A stretch of DNA of 64,000 nt from an uncultured Spirochaetales bacterium (GTDB taxonomy: Bacteria > UBP6 > UBA1177): contig CACYHH010000005.1 in NCBI GenBank assembly GCA_902774115.1, positions 62,001 through 126,000 of the forward strand. Reading direction: 5' to 3'. This document shows positions 58,501 through 64,000 of this stretch, one piece after another (position 1 is the first letter of the stretch; each line of letters begins with the position of its first letter). The position numbers and the translations under genes were made by a program. The notes beneath the pieces were generated by a model. That model had not been told where the DNA came from, did not search any database, and saw only the letters and a program-made list of their open reading frames with translations.

Positions 58501-60922
58501 CGCGGAGTTGGCATCCTGTGTTGCAGACTTTGCAACCCGTTTGACCATATTCACATGCCGTTTTACCGTTGTTTTCGCCTTCATCGCAACCTTCACCTTC
58601 ATCTCCCTGAACTTTTCCATCGCCGCAGTAGCCGCCTTCGCCATGTCCGTTGCAGTTTTCGTTGCATGAACCAGGAGCGTAGAAAGTGTAGTGTCCGTTG
58701 TTAATTCCATCGTCGCACTCTTCTCCGTTGTCAGTATCAGTGGTTCCGTCTCCACAGTGGTTTCCGATACCGGAACAGTCGGTTTTGCATTTTCCGTATT
58801 GTCCGTTTACTCCATCGCCATCATCGCAGATTTCGCTGCCGTTTATTTCACCGTCGCCGCAGCGTTCGCCCTGACCGTAGCAGCCTTCCAGACAGTGACC
58901 GTAGGTTCCGTTAAGTTCGCCGTCGTCACATGTTTCGCTACCGTTGATTTTTCCGTCGCCGCACCATGTCGCGTTCCCGTCTTCAAGCTTGCACGAGTCG
59001 GAACATATCTTACAATTTTTCTGACCGTAAGGACATTTCGTGTTGCCGTTATTGTCGCCGGCATCGCATTCTTCCTCTTCGAATCCGTCAATAAATTCCA
59101 CTATTTCACAGCAGTTTTCAGTTGTTCCTTCCTCACAGAGAGGTAATGTTCCGCAGTTTTCGGCGGAAGATTTTTGGGTTTTCCCGTCACCGCAATGTGC
59201 AGATGTTCCTGAGCATTCATTATTGCATTTATCATATTTTCCGTTATCTATTCCGTCGTCACACTTTTCACCGTATTCAGATTCTGTCTGTCCGTCGCCG
59301 CAGTAATGAGGTTTCCCTGCTTTGAATTTGCATAAATCTGTACAAACATCACAGTTCTTTTCACCGTAAGCACAGTTTGTTAAGCCGTTAGCGGTGCCTA
59401 AATCACAATCTTCATTGGTTTGCTTGGTTCCGTCACCACATGTTCCGATTATTTTCTTGCAGTCTCCAGAGCATGAAGAACCGATACCTTCGCCATTGCC
59501 GACATCTGGAAGGGCATTGTCGCAGATTTCGTTATTCTGTTTGATTCCGTCACCACACTCGCCGAGTTTGGTTTTACAGTCATAAGAACAATATGAGCCT
59601 ATTCCATCTCCGAAAGTTGCTTTGTCGCATGCTTCGCCGTCAAGAAGGCTGACAATGCCGTCTCCGCAGTATCTCGGATTTCCTGTATATTTTTTGCATC
59701 CTGCAGAACACAGTTCGCAGCCCAAGGCCGAATTGTATGGACATTCCTCGTTTCCGTTGGCGCTGCCTCGATCGCACTCTTCATTAGTTTGCTGAATACC
59801 GTCTCCGCAATAACCTGCAATCTCGGTACAGTTATCCGAACAATAAGGTCCTATTCCGTCGCCGAAGTTTGCCTTGTCGCATTTTTCACCGGCATCAGTG
59901 CGTAAAATACCGTCTCCGCAGTAGCCGCGAGAAGTTTTGCAGTCTGCCGAGCAGTAATCGTTCTCCTCGTTGTTTCCGTCATCGCACGCCTCGTTGCTTT
60001 GCCTGATTCCGTCTCCGCAGTAAGGTCCTTTGCCGGAACAGTCGAATTTGCAGTATCCGTAGAAGCCGTTGTGGTCTCCGTCATCGCACTCTTCGTTTGG
60101 TTGAAGTTCGCTGTCACCGCAACCACCAATTATTTCAAGACAGTTAATGCTGCAATAGTAGGGTCCTATTCCTGCACCTCCGCCTTGTCCAGGCGCTGCG
60201 TTATCACAGGCTTCGTTTGACTGTTTTATTCCGTCGCCGCAAAATCCTACCAGCTCGGTACATTCTTCGTTGCAGTATGGATTTTCGACAGGATCACATT
60301 CTTCGTTCCACTGTTCTATTCCGTCACCGCAGAATCCTATTACGGTCTTACAATCTGCCGAACAGTAGTCTCCGTCGAGATTGTTTCCGTCGTCGCACGC
60401 TTCACCGTTGTCAATAATTTCGTCTCCGCATTTTGCTAAAGTGCAGTTCGGACGACATGTTATTTCATAAGTTCCCGGATTAGTATTATTATTTATTCCT
60501 TCATCGCACTGTTCACCGGGATCAAGTATTCCGTTTCCGCATTCCGGAATATAGACAGGTTCATCGTGGTCGCTGTCTTCGTCCGGAGTTGTATCGGTGT
60601 CGTCGGGAATATCTGCGTCTGAATCATTTTTCCCAGTATCAGAATCGTCAGTCGGTTCGGTATCTGAAATGTCTTCGTCATTTTCCTGATTTTCGTCCGG
60701 ATCATTAATCGAGTCTTCATCTCCAGCAGGTTCGCTGCACACTTTGTTTATGCAGAAAAGACCCTCTTTACAGTCTTCGTTTTTTTTGCACGGATCGCCG
60801 ATGTTTCCTTTTTCAGTTGTAGGATCGTCATCCGGATACTCGTAAATAGTTTTGTCTTTGTCGTGACACGAGGAAATGACAAGAACAAAAAGCAAGCAAA
60901 TCAAAATCTTGAAAATTTTCAT
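55532..60922 (-). CDS. Giant lipoprotein of Myxococcus-type cysteine-rich repeats with C-terminal DUF1566
   Basis: This 1796-residue lipoprotein (lipobox VISSC, Cys 19) has a small cysteine domain (CKKNEDCKEGLFCINKVC, about 42-60), an acidic stalk (about 65-130), and then an array of more than 25 cysteine-rich repeats (about 130-1500) of the kind CGDGI.Q.NEECDDGNN..GDYCS.DC. These match the Myxococcus cysteine-rich repeat/DUF4215 family. Each unit has six or so cysteines and is likely disulfide-bonded and rigid, so the array would form a long rod on the cell surface. The last 290 residues (about 1507-1796) are two DUF1566 units ending SNYVICVE. AGGAG precedes the ATG. Confidence 0.9.
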   Translation of the reverse strand: MKIFKILICLLFVLVISSCHDKDKTIYEYPDDDPTTEKGNIGDPCKKNEDCKEGLFCINKVCSEPAGDEDSINDPDENQENDEDISDTEPTDDSDTGKNDSDADIPDDTDTTPDEDSDHDEPVYIPECGNGILDPGEQCDEGINNNTNPGTYEITCRPNCTLAKCGDEIIDNGEACDDGNNLDGDYCSADCKTVIGFCGDGIEQWNEECDPVENPYCNEECTELVGFCGDGIKQSNEACDNAAPGQGGGAGIGPYYCSINCLEIIGGCGDSELQPNEECDDGDHNGFYGYCKFDCSGKGPYCGDGIRQSNEACDDGNNEENDYCSADCKTSRGYCGDGILRTDAGEKCDKANFGDGIGPYCSDNCTEIAGYCGDGIQQTNEECDRGSANGNEECPYNSALGCELCSAGCKKYTGNPRYCGDGIVSLLDGEACDKATFGDGIGSYCSYDCKTKLGECGDGIKQNNEICDNALPDVGNGEGIGSSCSGDCKKIIGTCGDGTKQTNEDCDLGTANGLTNCAYGEKNCDVCTDLCKFKAGKPHYCGDGQTESEYGEKCDDGIDNGKYDKCNNECSGTSAHCGDGKTQKSSAENCGTLPLCEEGTTENCCEIVEFIDGFEEEECDAGDNNGNTKCPYGQKNCKICSDSCKLEDGNATWCGDGKINGSETCDDGELNGTYGHCLEGCYGQGERCGDGEINGSEICDDGDGVNGQYGKCKTDCSGIGNHCGDGTTDTDNGEECDDGINNGHYTFYAPGSCNENCNGHGEGGYCGDGKVQGDEGEGCDEGENNGKTACEYGQTGCKVCNTGCQLRDASTVSYCGDGIIDSANGEVCDDRNNNDGDYCSADCMTITGSCGDGKVQNNELCDKAAPSVGEGEGIGTYCSADCKSIGGSCGDGIIQINEETCDDGNNDDGDYCSSDCKTITGYCGDGKIQENELCDNALPSVGEGEGIGAYCSDDCIRTYGSCGDSNLNGDEECDFGGNNGNTKCDYGKTNCLVCTLSCKLAEGETSYCGDGITDTENSEICDDGGAGETCNLECSAYMPRCGDGKIQRTDCAGYENCFEAPGMDEECDEGDEINGTYNHCNKTCSSISKCGDGFLNGSEFCDSGAFNGQYPVENINSPNCNDDCSGLAAYCGDNIIQSEECAAGDPACINTANAHEQCDNGTSNGSGDCAYIHNKTECFVCSASCILLPGTPHYCGDGITDPGEEACDDGEGVNGKYGKCNSNCSGTVTWRCGDGILQRSDCTGAERECQVVTGVDEICDDGDDLNGTPHHCNSTCTGQTLFCGDGIIQRENCLGYGANCAEVEGMNESCDEYEGINGTYGHCNSNCSGPSSERCGDGILQRSDCTGAEGECHVVTGAYEICDEGDNLNGKYNHCNKHCDGFREAGECGDGKTQKASEENCGTLPLCNEETTKNCCQIATFAEGEEEETCDHGRENNGYHDNCNRTCSGYSSCGDGEIGKDEICEPGTMETPIPCSLIPQFKGSGFINTCDLDCTPIIEGVCDNADSYEPDFFETMQTNCYDNDSIIPCPSSGEAFFGQEPNFTHLEHSFTLDAGNPTVITETLSQLVWQKETPSSYSGCLDDNSCTLDEAIDYCENSTTGGYDDWRLPTVAEFTTIMDYASTPHIYSGFENTHGSYWTLEGIVFSTVDGTAAPSTGTAQIKCVRSDEETCSVMQCIKQNRFFVATFDFAVIMNSQLKFSFWYFGETMQNDTWKNALKICEQVNFNGINKMRLPTTNELVRLINTKGGSLIPGFTRTAWTSTTLSTDPTQAYVVDFSSGSIIVDSKTNSNYVICVE

Positions 60923-61080
60923 TGGAAACTCCTATAAAAACAACTTAATTTTTAAAAAAACCAATAGATTTTATTCAACCGGAGAAAAAAATCCAGTTTT
61001 TTGGCAGTTCCGGTCATCTTGACGCCGCCGCCAAGAACGACAAAACTTGCCAAAAGAAAACAGATTTTTAAAATGCTGCC

Positions 61081-63696
61081 ATGTTTGGTCGTTTTTTGCT
61101 TGTTACAATTCTCTTTTTGTTCCCGTTCGGGATTTTTTGCGAAAATATAACTTTTTCCGATTTTTCCCATTTCTCTTCGCATTCGTGGAGCGCGCTTTCA
61201 GGGCTTCCGCACAACAATGTTTCATCTTTTTACCGCGATGAAAGCGGTCTGCTGTGGGTCGGAACGGTCGAAGGACTGGTGAGGATCGATTCAAAGTCTT
61301 CGAAAATTTTCAACACGAGTACTGATTCTGCAATTTTCAGCAATAAAATCAATGATCTGTCAGGTTGCAACGGGAAGGTCTTCCTTGCTACTCCGATGGG
61401 AATTTCGGAAATCGGCGGAGCGGGAGTAAAAATCTCGAAAGTTGCCGGAATTCATGCCGTTTCTGATATCGAAGCTCTTGCAGACTGCACTCTTTTTGCT
61501 ACTAACGGCAAAGAAATAATGATGATTAAATCAAATAAAATCAGTAAGTTGAGCGAAATATCCGCTTTGCCGGAAAGTGCGGTTTCAACTCTTTTCTCTG
61601 ACGGTTCGACGCTTTATGCAGGTTTTGAAAACGGCGAAGTCAGAACTTTCGGCGAAAACGGTTTTTCCGAAAATCTGTGTGCCGGAAATTCCTCTGCCGT
61701 AACTGCCGGAAAGGCGAAAGAGGGGATGGTTTTTGTAGGAAATTCAGAGGGAAATCTCTTTGAAATAAAAAACGGAAAATGTGTTAAATTTGTAAAGGCT
61801 GAATCACGTAAGACTATAACTTCATTGGATTTTCAAGGCGATACTGTCACTTTTGTCTCCGAAGGTTCGCTTTTCTTTGCGGAAAGCGGCGTTTTGAAGC
61901 CGTGCGGCAGTTTCTGCGCCGATGCAGGTTCTCTTTCCCGGGTTGTGCTTGACAACGATTTTGTCTGGCTTTCGGGAAGTCGAGGGATCACTCTTTTCTA
62001 TCCCGGAAAATTCGTAACTTTGGGGCGTGAATCGGGGCTTTTTTCAGAAAAAGTCTATGCGCTTATGGAAGATGATTCCGGCAGAGTATGGACGGGAACA
62101 CGCGGCGGCGGACTTTTTGTTTATGAAAACGGAAAGTTCAAATATGTTAAGGACAGAAAAGGGGATATAGGACGTTTCGTCGGCGGATTATTCCAGAATG
62201 ACGACGGCAGCATCCTCGTCGGAACGATTTCCGGCATAGTTTCGTTCATGCCTGAAAAACCTAATGTTTTCAAGAAGATGAAAAACGACAAGAATACTTT
62301 GATGAATGCTGTCGGCGTTATTTTCCGTGACAGAAAATCCCGTCTCTGGGCAGGAGGCAGCGGCGGAGCAATCTATCTTGACACCAGAAACGGCTGGCAT
62401 CTTCTCCGTAAATTCGGTGACGAATCAGATTTTGTTTCGGCAATAGAACAGGATAACGCCGGGAATCTCTGGTTCGCTGCTTCGAAAGGGGTGTGGCAGC
62501 TTGATAAAAATGATGAATTCCATGAAATAAATCAAGGTGTTGCCGGGAATGTTCCGGTCAGTCTCTTTATCGATGAAAACGATGTCGTTTTTGTGGGATC
62601 GATGCACAGCGGTCTGACACTGATTTTCCCCGACCTTAAATCTGCTCATCTTGATTCGCGCAAAGGGCTTTGCAGCGATACGATTCTGGGAATAACAGCC
62701 GATGAAAGCGGAAATCTCTGGTTTTCCAGCACTAACGGTATTTTTTCTATTCCTAAAAACGAGGTGATAGAAGCTGCGGAAAGCGGAAACGGCTCTGTTT
62801 CATGCACTCCTTTCGATGCGACAGACGGAATCCGCCGCCCCGAATCGACAGGCGGTGTCCAGCCTTCTGTTTTGAAGCGCAGAAACGGCGATCTGTGGTT
62901 CCCGACCCTCGAAGGAGTTGCGGTTTTAAAGAAAAACGGAAGAAAATCTGCGAAATTTGATTCGGTTGTGCCTGAAGAAAGTTCAGCTATTATTGTGAAA
63001 AATGAAGAAAAATCAAATTATTCAGTAATTTTTGTGATTTTAGCGGGTTTGGTCGCGGTTTTTGCGGTTTTTGCGGTGAGAAGACCGCGGATCCCTCAGC
63101 CTCAGACCTCACCCCGACCCTCTTCAGAGTGGCGAGGGGAGAATACTGTGTCCACGGAACCAGATTCCGTTGCAGAAAGCGAAAATGATGATAACATGCC
63201 TGATTTACAGGAAAATTCCGTAGAGTCCGAATGCGATGAAACCGAAGAAACTGAAGAACCGGCTGCTTCTGAAGACATTTTCGATCCTGCGGTCGATGAG
63301 GCCGGAGAAAAGCAGAAATATGAAGGTTATCAGCTTGACGATGAGATCGCAGCGGCTTACGCTAAAGAGGCGCGAGATTTGATGGATAGGGAAAAACTTT
63401 ACAGAAATCCGGATCTTACGCTTCCGATGTTAGCGAAGAAACTGAAACTTTCGGCAAATACGCTTTCCCAGGTTCTGAACGGCTACTGCGGCCAGACTTT
63501 CTATAATTTTGTCAATTCCTACCGCTTGGAAGAGGTTGCATCAATGATGCATGACCCGAAATTCGATGACAAAAGCGTTTTGGAACTTCTCCTCGAAGCA
63601 GGATTCAAATCGAAGAGCACTTTCAACCCGGTTTTCAAGAAATGGACCGGAAAAACTCCGAGCGAGTACCGGAAGGAAATTCAGGAAAAAAGATAA
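61081..63696 (+). CDS. Membrane-bound regulator: periplasmic propeller fused to AraC-type HTH
   Basis: This 871-residue protein has a signal peptide (about 1-20), a long periplasmic region of two-component-regulator-propeller type repeats (about 30-620; WVGTVEGLVRI, VWTGTRGGGLFVYE, LWFSSTNGIFSI), one transmembrane helix (about 646-665) and a cytoplasmic tail ending in an AraC-type DNA-binding domain (about 763-871: LSANTLSQVLNGYCGQTFYNF, then EAGFKSKSTFNPVFKKWTGKTPSEYR). It lacks a kinase or receiver, so it would bind DNA directly from the membrane. A REP-like element is translated in its linker (63105-63140). The ligand may be a glycan or peptide; that is inference. Confidence 0.88.
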   Translation: MFGRFLLVTILFLFPFGIFCENITFSDFSHFSSHSWSALSGLPHNNVSSFYRDESGLLWVGTVEGLVRIDSKSSKIFNTSTDSAIFSNKINDLSGCNGKVFLATPMGISEIGGAGVKISKVAGIHAVSDIEALADCTLFATNGKEIMMIKSNKISKLSEISALPESAVSTLFSDGSTLYAGFENGEVRTFGENGFSENLCAGNSSAVTAGKAKEGMVFVGNSEGNLFEIKNGKCVKFVKAESRKTITSLDFQGDTVTFVSEGSLFFAESGVLKPCGSFCADAGSLSRVVLDNDFVWLSGSRGITLFYPGKFVTLGRESGLFSEKVYALMEDDSGRVWTGTRGGGLFVYENGKFKYVKDRKGDIGRFVGGLFQNDDGSILVGTISGIVSFMPEKPNVFKKMKNDKNTLMNAVGVIFRDRKSRLWAGGSGGAIYLDTRNGWHLLRKFGDESDFVSAIEQDNAGNLWFAASKGVWQLDKNDEFHEINQGVAGNVPVSLFIDENDVVFVGSMHSGLTLIFPDLKSAHLDSRKGLCSDTILGITADESGNLWFSSTNGIFSIPKNEVIEAAESGNGSVSCTPFDATDGIRRPESTGGVQPSVLKRRNGDLWFPTLEGVAVLKKNGRKSAKFDSVVPEESSAIIVKNEEKSNYSVIFVILAGLVAVFAVFAVRRPRIPQPQTSPRPSSEWRGENTVSTEPDSVAESENDDNMPDLQENSVESECDETEETEEPAASEDIFDPAVDEAGEKQKYEGYQLDDEIAAAYAKEARDLMDREKLYRNPDLTLPMLAKKLKLSANTLSQVLNGYCGQTFYNFVNSYRLEEVASMMHDPKFDDKSVLELLLEAGFKSKSTFNPVFKKWTGKTPSEYRKEIQEKR
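63105..63140. repeat. CCTCACCC/GGCGAGGG interspersed palindrome, copy D, inside a coding region
   Basis: GACCTCACCCC, then CCCTCTTC and GGCGAGGG around AGAGT. It lies in frame in the gene at 61081 and encodes QTSPRPSSEWRGE (about residues 675-687), between the transmembrane helix and the AraC domain. Confidence 0.75.
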
Positions 63697-63771
63697 AATC
63701 AACAAAAAAAGCATAAAAAGCGACAAAAAAATATGCTTTAAAAGCTAAAAAAATAAAAATCACTTAAATTC

Positions 63772-63800
63772 TTGATTTTATTTCAAAAACATGGTACGAA
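63772..63800 (+). promoter_or_regulatory. Candidate promoter before a terminator-like hairpin
   Basis: TTGATT (63772-63777), a 17-base spacer and TACGAA (63795-63800). The terminator-like hairpin begins only 6 bases downstream, so either the promoter is fortuitous or it feeds an attenuated leader. Confidence 0.25.
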
Positions 63801-63805
63801 TTTAC

Positions 63806-63833
63806 ACAGCCGTACTTTTTCGGCTGTTTTTTT
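63806..63833 (+). terminator. Intrinsic terminator
   Basis: ACAGCCG and CGGCTGT form a 7-bp stem around TACTTTTT, followed by six or more T. It lies about 110 bases after the regulator gene at 61081 and before the pilin-like gene. Confidence 0.78.
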
Positions 63834-63913
63834 GATGTTCTTTTCTACACAGGCGGACGAAATTTATTTGTATATTTAATAAAAATTCGTGTTGATATTT
63901 GACGGAGGCTGAC

Positions 63914-64000
63914 GTGAGAAAGACAAACGGTTTTTCATTGATTGAGTTGATTGTGGCGATGGCGATTTTGACGATAATCGCGACTGTCGCTGTTCCCAAG
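63914..64000 (+). CDS. Type IV pilin-like protein, 3' end cut by window
   Basis: The first 29 residues of a prepilin are visible. GFSLIELIVAMAILTIIA is the prepilin peptidase and N-methylation motif: cleavage after Gly6, then Phe, with Glu at mature position 5. The leader is VRKTNG. The start is GTG at 63914, with GGAGG at 63904-63908. The hydrophobic helix continues to the window edge. It could be a major pilin, minor pilin or type II secretion pseudopilin, which cannot be told apart from this part. Confidence 0.88.
   Translation, partial: MRKTNGFSLIELIVAMAILTIIATVAVPK

Noticed and set aside
56500-60500. Possible CRISPR-like array of spaced repeats
   Set aside because: The periodic CCGTCNCCGCA words are coding repeats for CGDG in one continuous 1796-codon frame; spacing varies and units are diverged.

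Overview
The window reads as chromosome from a moderate-GC, probably anaerobic bacterium related to the Myxococcota/Deltaproteobacteria. Evidence for the lineage: a Ser/Thr kinase with a transmembrane helix and PEGA repeats (3-1535), a protein with an AgmX/PglI-type C-terminal tail (16664-17539), a giant lipoprotein built of Myxococcus-type cysteine-rich repeats (55532-60922), and many lipoproteins tethered by Asp/Thr/Pro-rich linkers. Evidence for anaerobic life is indirect: a rubrerythrin, an 8-Fe ferredoxin and several Fe-S oxidoreductases. The exact lineage cannot be fixed from the sequence alone.

Layout. 1-2370: end of the kinase gene and an acidic-linker lipoprotein. 2398-6491 (minus): panC-folK-small unknown-der-mltG, a tight housekeeping operon. 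6663-10440 (plus): a membrane O-acyltransferase and two tandem SGNH proteins, an O-acetylation module. 10444-18541 (minus): accessory region with an FMN/Fe-S membrane protein, DUF1566 lipoproteins, a HAD phosphatase, an MNT/HEPN pair, malQ and a Fic protein. 18640-24882: leuD-like, cysS, a serpin lipoprotein, a repeat-rich lipoprotein, a 54-aa ferredoxin, an LRAT-like protein and rubrerythrin. 24973-28954 (minus): MscS channel, DHH phosphoesterase, serine carboxypeptidase. 29015-35523: thrombospondin-3-repeat lipoprotein, tricorn-like protease, M20 amidohydrolase, CAP-domain protein. 35557-36105: tRNA-Leu and secG. 36280-40445: DJ-1/PfpI protein, small unknown, hemW, rnhB, subtilase. 40446-43664 (minus): two-gene FAD amine/imino-acid oxidoreductase. 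43846-45267: glycosyltransferase and dapH. 45264-48811 (minus): oligoendopeptidase F and a GT51 transglycosylase with an AsmA-like front. 48940-54165 (plus): five tightly packed genes (unknown, double-FHA membrane protein, ankyrin lipoprotein, atypical ParA/TadZ-like ATPase fused to J-like and RodZ-like domains, lgt). 54166-60922 (minus): giant cysteine-rich lipoprotein and a DUF1566 lipoprotein. 61081-63696: periplasmic propeller fused to an AraC-type regulator. 63914-end: start of a type IV pilin-like gene.

Themes. The cell envelope dominates: about a dozen lipoproteins, the lgt that would lipidate them, peptidoglycan polymerase and terminase enzymes, surface glycan O-acetylation, and proteases balanced by a surface serpin. 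The best candidate for an undescribed system is the 48940-54165 cluster. Four copies of a CCTCACCC/GGCGAGGG interspersed palindrome occur, one of them translated in frame inside a regulator. The tRNA-Leu carries the bacterially rare anticodon AAG. No stretch over about 300 bases lacks a gene. I saw no rRNA, CRISPR array or transposase.
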